A DNA stretch of 64,000 bases from Lientehia hominis (GTDB lineage: Bacteria > Bacillota > Clostridia > Lachnospirales > Lachnospiraceae). A program made the translations under genes and the position numbers. The stretch is from the NCBI RefSeq assembly GCF_021044755.1, contig NZ_JAJNOR010000006.1:124001-188000 (forward strand), read 5' to 3'. Positions 8,410 through 17,405 of this stretch are shown here, one piece after another. The first letter of the stretch is position 1, and each line of letters starts with the position of its first letter. Under the pieces are notes generated by a model. That model saw only the letters and a list, made by a program, of their open reading frames with translations. It ran no database searches and was not told the origin of the DNA.

Positions 8410-8517
8410 TCATAAAATGGCGGCGAGTACCATTGGGATTACCATTCCCAGAACCAGCAGGACCGCCACCACCCCTACTATGATACGTTTTGCCTTCTGT
8501 TTCTTCACATTCATCAT
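8410..8517 (-). CDS. 35-residue single-span membrane microprotein downstream of nth
   Basis: A short frame starts one base after the nth stop. It begins MMNVKKQKAKRIIVG and continues as an uninterrupted hydrophobic stretch of Val, Leu and Ile to the end at AAIL. The layout is a basic N terminus plus one membrane helix with the C terminus near the outer face. The GGAGGG ribosome site lies in the last codons of nth, so translation is coupled. Similar tiny basic-plus-helix proteins (for example DUF4044-like) occur in Firmicutes, but I cannot assign a family. The function is unknown. It is too short for most gene callers. Confidence 0.65.
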   Translation of the reverse strand: MMNVKKQKAKRIIVGVVAVLLVLGMVIPMVLAAIL

Positions 8518-8518
8518 A

Positions 8519-9196
8519 TTATTTTCCCTCCTGAACAGTCTTGTTTTTTTTCTTTTCTGATATGCTCACTTCCGCAGCCGGACATAGATGGTTTAAAAAG
8601 CAGCTGCCGCACTGAGGGTTCCTCGCCGGACATATACCGCGTCCGTGTGTGATGATCTGGATATTATAAAGGATCCAGTGGTCTTTCGGCAGGACCTCCA
8701 TCAGCTCATACTCTATCTTTTCCGGCTCTTCCGACTTCACAAATCCAAGCTTCTTCGATATCCGCTTTACGTGAGTATCCACCACAATACTTGGTTCATT
8801 ATATATGTTCCCGCGAATCACATTAGCCGTCTTTCTTCCCACCCCGGCCAAAGAAGTCAGATCTTCTATGCTGCCTGGCACTTCTCCGCCGTATTTTTCA
8901 ATCAGCCTTTTCGCACAGGCGATGATATTCTTCGCCTTGTTATGATAAAATCCGGTGGAATGGATATCCTGTTCCAGCTCCTTAAGATCCGCCCCAGCGA
9001 ACTTTTCCAGGCTGTCATATTTCCGAAACAGCTTTTCCGTGACAATATTCACACGGGCATCGGTGCACTGGGCGCTGAGAATAACGGCAATCAAAAGCTG
9101 CCACGCATTCTCATGATTGAGATAGCATTTATATTCTCTGGTATAATGTTCATCAAGCAAAGCCAGAATCTGGCTCACCCGTTCTTTTTCTGTCAT
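8519..9196 (-). CDS. nth: Endonuclease III, DNA glycosylase/AP lyase
   Basis: The 225-residue base-excision-repair enzyme removes oxidised pyrimidines and cleaves abasic sites. The helix-hairpin-helix LAGVGRKTANV is at 117-126, with catalytic K122 and D140 in VVDTHVKR. The [4Fe-4S] cluster ligands C189, C196, C199 and C205 have the standard 6-2-5 spacing. The start overlaps the radical SAM gene stop by four bases. The C-terminal tail is rich in lysine. Length and motifs are typical, so function is secure. Confidence 0.96.
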   Translation of the reverse strand: MTEKERVSQILALLDEHYTREYKCYLNHENAWQLLIAVILSAQCTDARVNIVTEKLFRKYDSLEKFAGADLKELEQDIHSTGFYHNKAKNIIACAKRLIEKYGGEVPGSIEDLTSLAGVGRKTANVIRGNIYNEPSIVVDTHVKRISKKLGFVKSEEPEKIEYELMEVLPKDHWILYNIQIITHGRGICPARNPQCGSCFLNHLCPAAEVSISEKKKNKTVQEGK

Positions 9197-10893
9197 AATT
9201 CTTCCCTTCCTTTCTCCGGCCCATGCAGTATAAAAACCTCTGCATTTCCCGTCAGGGGGTCCCTTTTCTTATAGTCAAACAGCCAATACTCCTCTTTTTC
9301 CGTGAAAGGCGGAATAAACCGTTCCACGTGCTTTTCCCGGAGCAGCTGCTTCACCGGAACGTCAGGAAAACATGCCTCGCATCGTCTCCGAATGAGTTCC
9401 CGGTATTTCTCCTCCGGAACAGCAAAATCGGGACGGCGCTTTGCATATTCTCTGAGATAATAATCCAAAGTCAGAATCTGACGGAACCGTTCTGTCTCCG
9501 CTTCAAAGCGTTCCGATATAAATTCCAGGAGAAACTGATACAAAACAGCCCTTACATGCTTTTTCTTGTCCATCCCCCGAAGCCTGTATTCCCTTCCAAG
9601 CATCTCATACATCCGGAACGGGCTCTCAAAGAGCGCCGACAGCGCCTCCATGGCATTCCGGAACTGACAGCTGTTATAATAGATTTCCACCATCTGCTCC
9701 ACTTCCTTCAGGCGAATGATATCCTCATGAGAAAGCCAGGCTGTGGACAGTACCTCAAAGGGCGCTTCGGCCTGATACAGAATATGGTATTTTTCCGCAT
9801 CGTAATACATGGGGGATCCTTTCAGCACTTTCAGGAACCCCAGCTGGAGCTGGCTGGGCCCCATGGAATAGACCTCGTCAAACGAATGTCCGAAGCTCTC
9901 ATAATCCTCCCAGGGAAGCCCTGCGATCAGATCCAGATGCTGATGGACATTCCTTCCGTCTTTTATACCATTTACAATGCTTCTGACTCTTTCCAGATCC
10001 GTCTTCCGGCGGATAGCGCATATGGTGCTGGGGTTCACCGACTGCACGCCGATTTCCAGCTGGATCAGCCCGGGCCTCATGGTCCTGATCAAGAACAATT
10101 CCTCTTCATCCAAAAGATCAGCAGCTATTTCAAAATGAAAATTTGTGACTCCGTTGTCATGGTCCCGGATATATCTCCAGACGGCCATGGCATGAGGTTT
10201 CCTGCAGTTAAACGTCCTGTCCACAAATTTCACCTGGGGCACTTTATTAGCCAGAAAAAAAGCCAGTTCCCGCTCCACCAGGAACAGAGAGCGGAACCGC
10301 AGCCTCTTATCCACAGAAGAGAGGCAGTAGCTGCAGGAAAACGGACAGCCTCTGCTCGTTTCGTAGTAAACGATACGGTTTTCAAATTCCTTTATATCCT
10401 CATAGACAAAAGGGAGATCGTCCATATCCACAGGTTCCGCCGGTTCTGTGAAGCCAATCTTTTTTCCCGGCCCGCGGAACACACATCCGGAGGGCAGGGG
10501 ACCTCCCCTGAAGCAGTGCTCCAAGAGTCCCGGAAAGCTTCTTTCCCCTTCTCCGTACAAAATCCCATCGGCCTCAGGAATCTCTCTGAGCCGTTCTTCA
10601 CATTCAAAGGATACCTCCGGTCCTCCCAGCCATATGGGAATCTCCGGACTGAGCTTTTTCAGGTCCTTTACCAGGGACTTTACATATTCTATGTTCCAGA
10701 TATAGCAAGAGAAGCAGAGCATATCCGCTTTTCTCATATAAATATCATCCAGAATCTCAGAAGCCCTGTGGTTGATGGTATACTCCGCAAGCTCTGCCAC
10801 CAGGCCTTCCTTTTCCGCACAGGCTTTCAGACTATAGACCGCCAGATTGGAATGTATGTATTTTGCATTGATCGCGATCAGCAGACATTTCAT
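9193..10893 (-). CDS. B12-binding-domain radical SAM protein (DUF4080 type)
   Basis: The 566-residue protein has a cobalamin-binding-like Rossmann domain at about 1-130. The radical SAM core at about 170-390 carries C183, C187 and C190 in CPFSCSYC for the [4Fe-4S] cluster. A C-terminal DUF4080-like helical region follows from about 430. Related proteins are common in anaerobic Firmicutes, but the reaction is not known to me. It overlaps the aminotransferase gene before it and nth after it by four bases each. Shared operon structure does not by itself imply a joint pathway with either. Confidence 0.87.
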   Translation of the reverse strand: MKCLLIAINAKYIHSNLAVYSLKACAEKEGLVAELAEYTINHRASEILDDIYMRKADMLCFSCYIWNIEYVKSLVKDLKKLSPEIPIWLGGPEVSFECEERLREIPEADGILYGEGERSFPGLLEHCFRGGPLPSGCVFRGPGKKIGFTEPAEPVDMDDLPFVYEDIKEFENRIVYYETSRGCPFSCSYCLSSVDKRLRFRSLFLVERELAFFLANKVPQVKFVDRTFNCRKPHAMAVWRYIRDHDNGVTNFHFEIAADLLDEEELFLIRTMRPGLIQLEIGVQSVNPSTICAIRRKTDLERVRSIVNGIKDGRNVHQHLDLIAGLPWEDYESFGHSFDEVYSMGPSQLQLGFLKVLKGSPMYYDAEKYHILYQAEAPFEVLSTAWLSHEDIIRLKEVEQMVEIYYNSCQFRNAMEALSALFESPFRMYEMLGREYRLRGMDKKKHVRAVLYQFLLEFISERFEAETERFRQILTLDYYLREYAKRRPDFAVPEEKYRELIRRRCEACFPDVPVKQLLREKHVERFIPPFTEKEEYWLFDYKKRDPLTGNAEVFILHGPEKGREEL

Positions 10894-12065
10894 TCAAGGA
10901 TTCCACTTTCTTTGATGGCGGCCACAGCCTCGTTTATCTTATCCTCATCCTGCACGAGTGCAAATCGGACATGCCCTTCTCCTGATGGACCAAACGCGCT
11001 GCCGGGCGTGGCGATGACTCCCGCCTTTTCCGCCAAATCTCTTACAAAGGCCTCTGAGCTGTCATATTTTTCCGGGATATCCGCCCAGACAAACATCGTG
11101 GCCGGACACCGCTCCACCTTCCAGCCAATGGAGCTCAGACCGTCGCAGAGAAGGTCCCGGCGTCTCTCATAAGCCGCTCTGGCCGCCTCCACGCAAGACT
11201 GATCACCGGTCAGGGCAGCCACTGCCGCCTTTTGTATAGGAAGGAACATTCCATAATCCATATTGGATTTCAAAGTCGCGAGGTTTCTTACTACCTCTTT
11301 GTTCCCCACGCAGAAGCCGATCCTGGCGCCTGCCAGCCCATATGTTTTAGACAGAGAATTGAATTCCACACCTATTTCCTTCGCCCCGGGATATTGAAGA
11401 AAGCTTCCGCAGGAAGCGCCGTCAAATACAAGTTCACTGTAAGCATTGTCATGAAGCACTATGATATCATACTTTTTCGCGAAAGCAACAGCCTCTTCAT
11501 AAAAAGAATCCGGCGCCAACACTGTCGTGGGATTGTTTGGGTAAGAGATCAGCATAAATCTTGCCCGTCTGGCTGTCTCCTCCGGAATCTCAGACAAGTC
11601 TATGACATACCCCTTTTCCTTCCTCTGGGGCATGAGATACAGTTCCGCTCCTGCTATCCTGGGGCCGTCGGCAAATACTGGATAACAGGGATCCGGCACC
11701 AGCATAAGATCGCCCTCGTCCAGGATGGAAAGCGCGATGTGGGCGAGACCATCCTGGGAGCCTAATAAAGACACAATCTCCGTATCCGGGTCCAGCTCAA
11801 CCTGATAACGCCTCCGATACCATAGAGCCACAGCTTCTTTAAGCTCCTCCAGATCCTTGATCGCATAGATATAATTCCGTTTATCCTTTGACGCCTCCAC
11901 TAGTGCGTCGATTATATGGTCAGCAGGCGGAATGTTCGGAGCCCCTACGCTCATATCGATTACGTTCTTCCCTTCCGAAAGACGCCTGTCCTTAAGTTCC
12001 ATCAGCGTGGAAAAAACGCCTTCACCAAATTGCTCCATCCTCTTTGCAAATTTCACGTAACTCAC
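10890..12065 (-). CDS. Class I/II aminotransferase, second copy
   Basis: The 391-residue PLP enzyme has YPNNPT at 175-180, D206/Y209-region cofactor contacts and Schiff-base lysine K240 in FNSLSKTYGLAGARIG. The pattern resembles LL-diaminopimelate or glutamate-pyruvate type aminotransferases, but the substrate is not fixed by sequence. It differs clearly from the aminotransferase at 4.2-5.4 kb. It is the first gene of an operon running into the radical SAM gene, nth and a microprotein. A strong promoter lies about 50 bp upstream. Confidence 0.9.
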   Translation of the reverse strand: MSYVKFAKRMEQFGEGVFSTLMELKDRRLSEGKNVIDMSVGAPNIPPADHIIDALVEASKDKRNYIYAIKDLEELKEAVALWYRRRYQVELDPDTEIVSLLGSQDGLAHIALSILDEGDLMLVPDPCYPVFADGPRIAGAELYLMPQRKEKGYVIDLSEIPEETARRARFMLISYPNNPTTVLAPDSFYEEAVAFAKKYDIIVLHDNAYSELVFDGASCGSFLQYPGAKEIGVEFNSLSKTYGLAGARIGFCVGNKEVVRNLATLKSNMDYGMFLPIQKAAVAALTGDQSCVEAARAAYERRRDLLCDGLSSIGWKVERCPATMFVWADIPEKYDSSEAFVRDLAEKAGVIATPGSAFGPSGEGHVRFALVQDEDKINEAVAAIKESGILE

Positions 12066-12115
12066 CTTTTCATTTATAATAACGCATTTCTCGGAACACA
12101 GAGTTTCTGTTACCC

Positions 12116-12144
12116 ATTATAGTTATTTGGATTTTATCCGTCAA
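12116..12144 (-). promoter_or_regulatory. Sigma-A-type promoter of the aminotransferase-radicalSAM-nth operon
   Basis: On the - strand TTGACG (12139-12144) and TATAAT (12116-12121) are separated by 17 bp, 51 bases before the start codon. This is close to consensus. Confidence 0.8.
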
Positions 12145-12298
12145 CTCTTCTCTTCACAGCCTTCTGCATTTTTCGCAAAAATCGACATTTATGAATTTTC
12201 TATAAAAATTCTAATAAATTCTTATGGTTCCAGACACAATTCCCTCACATTTAAGAAGTAAAACAGAACATGAAAATAAAAACAAGGAGACCAAAACC

Positions 12299-13807
12299 GT
12301 GAAAAATGTCCTGGAATTATTGGAACAAGCAGCCAAGCAGGCTCCCCGCCATACTGCTTTTTTTGATGAAGAGCGCACTGTTTCTTATCGGTCGCTTTTA
12401 CAGGAATCCCAGGCCATAGGCAGTGCGCTCTTGTCTCTTTCTGCCGAGCGGAAGCCTGTTGTCATTCTCATGGATAAAAGCACCCGCTGTATATCAGCCA
12501 TGTTCGGCATCCTGTACAGCGGCGCTTTCTATGTGGTAATGGATCCGGATATGCCGGCTGACAGAATTGAAAAAATCTTTCGTATTTTATCGCCCGCGGC
12601 CATCCTGACAGAGCAATCCTGTAAAGAACATCTGGAGCCTCTGGCTTTTACCGGTCCAGTATATTTTTATGAGGATATTGTGGACACGCCTGCAGACCAT
12701 CAGGGACTGTCCACTGTTCGGTCCCGTTCCATTGATACAGACGCCGCGTATGCCCTGTTCACTTCCGGTTCCACAGGCCTTCCCAAGGGCACTGTGGTCT
12801 GCCACAGGAGCATCCTCGCCTACAGCCAGTGGGTGGCCGGCACTTTCCATATCGATTCCGAAACAATATTTGGGAACCAGGCTCCTCTTTATTTCAGCAT
12901 GTCGGTATTGGATATCTACGGCGCTCTGCGGGCAGGTTCTTCCGTCTGCCTGATCCCGCGGAAGCTTTTTGCTTTTCCCGTCCGTCTGCTGGAATACATC
13001 CGCAGCTGCCATATCAACACTATATACTGGGTTCCTTCCGCACTCTGTCTTGTAACTGGATGGAAAGCCCTGGATTGCGTCCAGGTCCCTGAGCTCAGAA
13101 AGATACTGTTTGCGGGAGAAGTCATGCCCGTCAAGCATCTGAACCTGTGGCGTTCTTATCTGCCGGATGCGTATTTTGCCAACCTCTACGGCCCTACTGA
13201 GGTCACTGATATCTGTTCCTTTTACGAAGTGAACCGTTATTTTAATGACGGAGAAAGCATTCCCATTGGAAGGGCCTGCGATAACTGCGGCCTTCTGGTC
13301 CTGACTGATAAAGGCAGAGAAGCCGCACCCGGTGAAGAAGGAGAGCTGTGCGTCCGTGGTTCTTTCCTCGCCATGGGATATTACAATGATCCGGAAAAAA
13401 CGGCAAAAGCCTTTGTTCAGAACCCTTTAAATCCCTATTACCCGGAATTGATCTATAAAACCGGGGACCTGGTCCGTTATAATGAACGGGGCGAGCTTTT
13501 ATATATCGGCCGGAAGGACTCCCAGATCAAGCGGATGGGATACCGAATCGAGCTTGGAGAAATAGAAGCCGCTGCAGATACCTTGAGGGATATCAAATGC
13601 TGCGCCTGTATCTACGATGAGAAAAACGGAGACCTGTGCCTTTTCTATGAAGGCAGGGTGGAGGAAGAGGCGCTGCGGCACGCATTGTCCAAGAGGCTCC
13701 CCCGCTACATGCTTCCTTCCAGACTATTTCACTTAAAATGTCTTCCCCACAACGCCAACGGAAAAATAGACCGTCTGGCTCTGCGCAGAGCTTATCAGAA
13801 AGGATGA
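12299..13807 (+). CDS. DltA-like amino acid-activating enzyme
   Basis: The 502-residue ANL-family adenylating enzyme should activate an acid with ATP and load it on the adjacent carrier protein. Motifs include LFTSGSTGLPKGT (153-165), NLYGPTE, YKTGDLVR, GRKDSQIKRMGYRIE and a C-terminal NGKID with the catalytic lysine. I chose GTG at 12299 because AAGGAG lies 9 bases ahead; the frame also holds an ATG at 12224 without a site. Known DltA enzymes have a cysteine in an FCGE motif that helps select D-alanine. Here the motif is FAGE (271-274). The substrate is therefore uncertain, though D-alanine remains possible. Confidence 0.82.
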   Translation: MKNVLELLEQAAKQAPRHTAFFDEERTVSYRSLLQESQAIGSALLSLSAERKPVVILMDKSTRCISAMFGILYSGAFYVVMDPDMPADRIEKIFRILSPAAILTEQSCKEHLEPLAFTGPVYFYEDIVDTPADHQGLSTVRSRSIDTDAAYALFTSGSTGLPKGTVVCHRSILAYSQWVAGTFHIDSETIFGNQAPLYFSMSVLDIYGALRAGSSVCLIPRKLFAFPVRLLEYIRSCHINTIYWVPSALCLVTGWKALDCVQVPELRKILFAGEVMPVKHLNLWRSYLPDAYFANLYGPTEVTDICSFYEVNRYFNDGESIPIGRACDNCGLLVLTDKGREAAPGEEGELCVRGSFLAMGYYNDPEKTAKAFVQNPLNPYYPELIYKTGDLVRYNERGELLYIGRKDSQIKRMGYRIELGEIEAAADTLRDIKCCACIYDEKNGDLCLFYEGRVEEEALRHALSKRLPRYMLPSRLFHLKCLPHNANGKIDRLALRRAYQKG

Positions 13808-13814
13808 GATTATT

Positions 13815-14108
13815 ATGTTATTTCATAAAAAAGAGGCTTCTTCCAAAAACGCTGAAGCAGAAACTGAACTCCCCGGCATTTCCCGTCTGATCTCGATTTT
13901 AGAGAGCATGAAGCCGGGAGTAGACTTTACAAATGAGATAAGTCTCATTGACAGCCATATCCTGGATTCTGTGGACATCATGTCCCTGGCCATGGATATT
14001 GAAGAACATTTTCATGTGGAGGTCACCCCCCTGGAAATCGTGCCGGAGAACTTTCAGTCCGCCAATGCGATCTATGAGATGATACTTCGGCTGAACGCCG
14101 CCAGATAA
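13815..14108 (+). CDS. Acyl/peptidyl carrier protein, DltC-like
   Basis: The 97-residue carrier has its phosphopantetheine serine S52 in the motif LDSVDIM, followed by an acidic helix II typical of carrier proteins. It has about 20 extra polar residues at the N terminus compared with an 80-residue DltC. It starts eight bases after the dltA-like stop with AAAGGATGAG as ribosome site. It probably carries the activated residue to the membrane acyltransferase next door. The short form and partners argue against a fatty-acid ACP. Confidence 0.85.
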   Translation: MLFHKKEASSKNAEAETELPGISRLISILESMKPGVDFTNEISLIDSHILDSVDIMSLAMDIEEHFHVEVTPLEIVPENFQSANAIYEMILRLNAAR

Positions 14109-14145
14109 TGACCCGCGGAAATCATCAAAAAGGAGGACAGGCATC

Positions 14146-15678
14146 ATGTCGTATTCCACCGGGCTGTATCTGCTGTGCTTTCTGCCCTGCACCACTCTCC
14201 TCTATTATCTGATTCCCCTGCGTTTCCGCTTCCTGGTCCTTCTGGCCTCCAGCTTTTTATTTTACCTGCTTGGAAACGGTTCCCTCCCTTTTTTCCTTTT
14301 GCTGTCCACGTTGATCGTCTACTCCGCCGCCCTCTTAATGAATCGCCTGGGTGGCAGAGAGAAAAAAAAGAAAAAGAGGCTTCTTTGGGGGAGCCTTCTT
14401 CTTTTATTCGGCCTTTTATTTTTCTTTAAATATTTTAATTTTTTCAGCCGGAATGTGAATCTGCTGCTGGGGCGGCTGTCGTCCGGAGGAAAACTGCCCA
14501 TTTTGTCTCTGCTCCTCCCCATGGGTATTTCCTTTTATACCCTTCAGGCCGCTTCCTATCTCATTGACGTCTCCAGGGGAAAATATCCCGCCGACCGTAA
14601 TTTCGGGCGCTTCCTTCTGTATATGTGCTTCTTTCCCCACATAATGGAAGGACCGATCGCTCGTTATGATCAGCTGGGGACTCAGGTTTATGAAGGCCAC
14701 CCTTTTTCTTACGAAAATATAACAGGCGGCCTCCAGCTCATTTTATGGGGACTTTTTAAAAAGCTTGTCATCGCGGACCGTGCCAATATGTTCGTAAATA
14801 CTGTGTTTGAAAGCTGGCAGAATTATCATGGCTTTTATGTGCTTGCGGCGGCGCTCCTGTATACGCTTCAGCTCTATGCTGAGTTTTCCGGATGCATGGA
14901 TATTGCCGCCGGCAGCGCGCAGATTTTTGGAATCCAGCTGGCTGAAAATTTCCGCCATCCGTTTTCATCCCGTTCCATCAATGAATTTTGGCAGAGATGG
15001 CATATCTCTCTCGGCTCCTGGCTGCGTGACTATGTTTTTTACGGCGTATCTCTGTCCCGTCCTTTCAAACGCCTGTCCCAATGGGCAAGGAAACGCCTCC
15101 CGGCCCATCTGGCAAAATGGTTCCCCGTCACCTGCGCTCTGTTCCTGGTTTGGTTTGGAAACGGCATGTGGCATGGTGCCAGCTGGAAATATATTTTTTA
15201 CGGCCTATACTACTTCTTCCTCCTGAGCCTTGGAACTCTGTTAGATCCTCTGTTCCGGAATATTCCCGGCCGCCTTGGTATCGGCAAAAACGGTCGGGCA
15301 TACCGCGGTTTTCAGAGGATACGCACTTTCAGCATCGTCGTGATCGGGATGCTTCTCTTCCGGGCCGCCAGCCTGAAAACAGGTATTAAAATGGTCTTCT
15401 CCATATTCCGCGGCTTTTCTCTGTCCGTCCTCACCGACGGATCGATATTGCGAATGGGATGTGACGGAGCCGACCTGATTGTTCTTTCCGCGGGTCTGAT
15501 CATCATGGCTGCCGCAGGACACCTGAAGGAACGCGGAAAAAACCTGCGTGGGGAAATAGCCGCTCTCCCGCTTCCTGTGCGCTGGGCCATATATTATTCC
15601 GGAATCTTTTCTGTACTGATTTTGGGAGCTTACGGCACCGGTTATGCAGCGGTGGACTTCATATATGCCCATTTTTGA
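14146..15678 (+). CDS. Membrane-bound O-acyltransferase, DltB/AlgI family
   Basis: The 510-residue protein has about ten or more membrane segments. MBOAT hallmarks are present: SINEFWQRWHISLGSWLRD with H286, and GMWHGASWK with H343, the presumed catalytic histidine. In Dlt systems this protein passes an aminoacyl group across or at the membrane to wall polymers. AlgI relatives use acetate instead. The carrier and activating genes upstream favour the Dlt type. At 510 residues it is longer than the roughly 400 usual for DltB, closer to AlgI-like forms. A strong AAGGAGG site precedes the ATG. Confidence 0.88.
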   Translation: MSYSTGLYLLCFLPCTTLLYYLIPLRFRFLVLLASSFLFYLLGNGSLPFFLLLSTLIVYSAALLMNRLGGREKKKKKRLLWGSLLLLFGLLFFFKYFNFFSRNVNLLLGRLSSGGKLPILSLLLPMGISFYTLQAASYLIDVSRGKYPADRNFGRFLLYMCFFPHIMEGPIARYDQLGTQVYEGHPFSYENITGGLQLILWGLFKKLVIADRANMFVNTVFESWQNYHGFYVLAAALLYTLQLYAEFSGCMDIAAGSAQIFGIQLAENFRHPFSSRSINEFWQRWHISLGSWLRDYVFYGVSLSRPFKRLSQWARKRLPAHLAKWFPVTCALFLVWFGNGMWHGASWKYIFYGLYYFFLLSLGTLLDPLFRNIPGRLGIGKNGRAYRGFQRIRTFSIVVIGMLLFRAASLKTGIKMVFSIFRGFSLSVLTDGSILRMGCDGADLIVLSAGLIIMAAAGHLKERGKNLRGEIAALPLPVRWAIYYSGIFSVLILGAYGTGYAAVDFIYAHF

Positions 15679-15722
15679 TAAAACCAAGTGAGATAAAATA
15701 AAGAAAGAGGAGGAACCCTATA

Positions 15723-16679
15723 ATGAAACGACATCCGGCGGTACGGTATATTATCCGCTCCATTTCCTTTCTCTGTATCCTTTTTCTTCTTTTGACCGCC
15801 GCGGGTGATATCCTGGCCCCCAAGGACAATACTCATCTGGGCACTTATGACTACGGAGGCTTCTACGGGCTTCCCAAAAACACACTGGATACAGCGGTCA
15901 TCGGGGACAGCAACGCTTCTGAAGGTATCGCAGTGCCGGAGCTGTGGGGAAATTACGGCTATACCTGTTATACCTCCGGCGGTGCCTGGCATGACGCCAG
16001 CCAATCCTACCGGGCGCTGAAAGAGATCCTCTCCTGTCAAAAACCAAAGCTTGTCATTCTGGAAACGGATACGCTTTATCAGGGGAGCGGTATTGCGGCC
16101 GCTGAAAATTCCTTAAAGACCATGATGGAATCGTGGTTTCCCTCCATCCGGTTTCATAACCGCTTTAAAGATTTAAAAGCCCATGATTTTATTTCCCCAA
16201 AAGACTATTCCTGGGTCCCTGAAATGCACGGCTACTCCTACCGGACAGAAATCACTCCATATTCCGGCGATTACATGGCCGATACGGGAGCGTCCGCCCC
16301 GCTGGACCCCACTCAGCTGTTCTATTTGAACCGTATCGTATCACTCTGCCGAAAACACCACGTAAAGCTTTTGCTTCTCAGCATCCCTTCTCCCAACGGC
16401 TGGAGCATGGCAAAGCACAAGGCCGTCTCTGCGTTTGCCGGCAGCCACGGAATTCTCTTTCTGGATTATAACGCCGCTCTGGAGAAAACAGGTATTGACT
16501 GGCAGACAGACACCAGGGATACGACTCATCTGAATTACAGCGGAGCCCGAAAAGTGACCGTTTCGCTCGGAGAGTATCTCTCTCAGAATTACCGCCTCCC
16601 TGACCACCGTGGTCAGTCCGGATATGAAAAATGGCAGGAGGATTATGAAGCCTACCGGAGGACCGTCCCGGAGAACTGA
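15723..16679 (+). CDS. SGNH-type exported protein at the DltD position
   Basis: The 318-residue protein has an N-terminal membrane anchor (about 10-30). An SGNH-like catalytic set follows: S63 in IGDSNASEG and D266/H269 in DTTHLNYSG. DltD proteins have a comparable Ser-Asp-His triad and help move D-alanine to teichoic acid, but they are usually near 400 residues. This shorter protein also resembles SGNH proteins beside AlgI-type acyltransferases. Being last in the operon with a good AGGAGG site, it likely completes the transfer outside the cell. The acceptor is unknown. Confidence 0.72.
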   Translation: MKRHPAVRYIIRSISFLCILFLLLTAAGDILAPKDNTHLGTYDYGGFYGLPKNTLDTAVIGDSNASEGIAVPELWGNYGYTCYTSGGAWHDASQSYRALKEILSCQKPKLVILETDTLYQGSGIAAAENSLKTMMESWFPSIRFHNRFKDLKAHDFISPKDYSWVPEMHGYSYRTEITPYSGDYMADTGASAPLDPTQLFYLNRIVSLCRKHHVKLLLLSIPSPNGWSMAKHKAVSAFAGSHGILFLDYNAALEKTGIDWQTDTRDTTHLNYSGARKVTVSLGEYLSQNYRLPDHRGQSGYEKWQEDYEAYRRTVPEN

Positions 16680-16718
16680 AAAAGCTCGGCGGCGCTGATA
16701 TATGATGTGTAAAAATAA

Positions 16719-16752
16719 GAAGCCCTCTCCGATTCTTCCGGAGGGGGCTTCC
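16719..16752. terminator. Shared terminator between dlt-like operon and hsp20
   Basis: GAAGCCCTCTCCG pairs with CGGAGGGGGCTTC around a short loop. It stands between two convergent genes. T-rich sequence follows on both sides, weakly. Confidence 0.75.
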
Positions 16753-16785
16753 TGTTTTCACATCTATGTTAAGAGGAATGAAGCA

Positions 16786-17235
16786 TCATCCCTCGATGGC
16801 AATATAACCTTTTTTCTCTTCAATGGCCTCATTCTTTTTCGGTACGGAAAGCTTCAGGATTCCGTCTTCAAATCTGGCCTGAATATCTTCTTCTTTTACC
16901 TTGTCTCCCACATAAAAGCTTCTGGAACAGCTGCCCGCATAACGTTCGCGGCGGATGTATTTTCCCTCTTTATCTTTTTCCTCTTTATCCAGGCCTTTCA
17001 CCGCCTGAATCGTCAGATAACCATTTTCCAAAGCAGCCGACACATCTTCTTTCTTAAATCCTGGAAGATCGATCGCTACCTCATAACTGCCGTCTGTTTC
17101 CTTCACGTCCGTCTTCATCAGATTTTTTTCGTTCTTCCCATACAGAGGATTGCGCCTTCCAAAGAAATCGTTTCCCCAAGGGAACTCCATCATTTCATCA
17201 AATAAATTTTCTCCAAAAACACTCGGCATCAACAT
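16786..17235 (-). CDS. Hsp20/alpha-crystallin small heat-shock protein
   Basis: The 149-residue chaperone has an alpha-crystallin domain at about 42-135, with the segment YEVAIDLPGFKKEDV and the C-terminal GILKLSVPK motif. The tail has a final IAIEG in place of a clear IxI anchor. Such proteins hold unfolding proteins in an ATP-independent way. The gene is monocistronic, with a strong promoter containing a palindrome. No CIRCE or CtsR-type heptad repeat was found upstream, so control is probably by another repressor. Confidence 0.93.
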   Translation of the reverse strand: MLMPSVFGENLFDEMMEFPWGNDFFGRRNPLYGKNEKNLMKTDVKETDGSYEVAIDLPGFKKEDVSAALENGYLTIQAVKGLDKEEKDKEGKYIRRERYAGSCSRSFYVGDKVKEEDIQARFEDGILKLSVPKKNEAIEEKKGYIAIEG

Positions 17236-17330
17236 AATTCATTCCTCCATTCTTTTCTATATCATGGTATTCTTACACCAACGATGTCTGAACATTTGGA
17301 AATCTTTCTTGTTCCTTATGTTCTATGTGT

Positions 17331-17359
17331 AATATAACACTTATTATAAGTGCTGTCAA
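17331..17359 (-). promoter_or_regulatory. hsp20 promoter with a palindromic operator in the spacer
   Basis: On the - strand TTGACA (17354-17359) and TATATT (17331-17336) are 17 bp apart. The spacer carries CACTTAT-T-ATAAGTG (17338-17352), a perfect 7-bp inverted repeat. A protein bound there would block or reshape the promoter. The leader is roughly 90 bases. Confidence 0.8.
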
Positions 17360-17405
17360 CCCTTGCGTGCTGATTTCACAAAAAGTTCACAAAAGAAAAA
17401 ACTAT

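Noticed and set aside
9223..11172. Long open frame on the + strand (649 codons)
   Set aside because: It lies antisense to the radical SAM and aminotransferase genes, has no ribosome site and no recognisable domain.
12145..12298. Promoter for the dlt-like operon
   Set aside because: The stretch is AT-rich with several TATAAA/TAATAA-like words, but no -35 and -10 pair with sensible spacing could be chosen.
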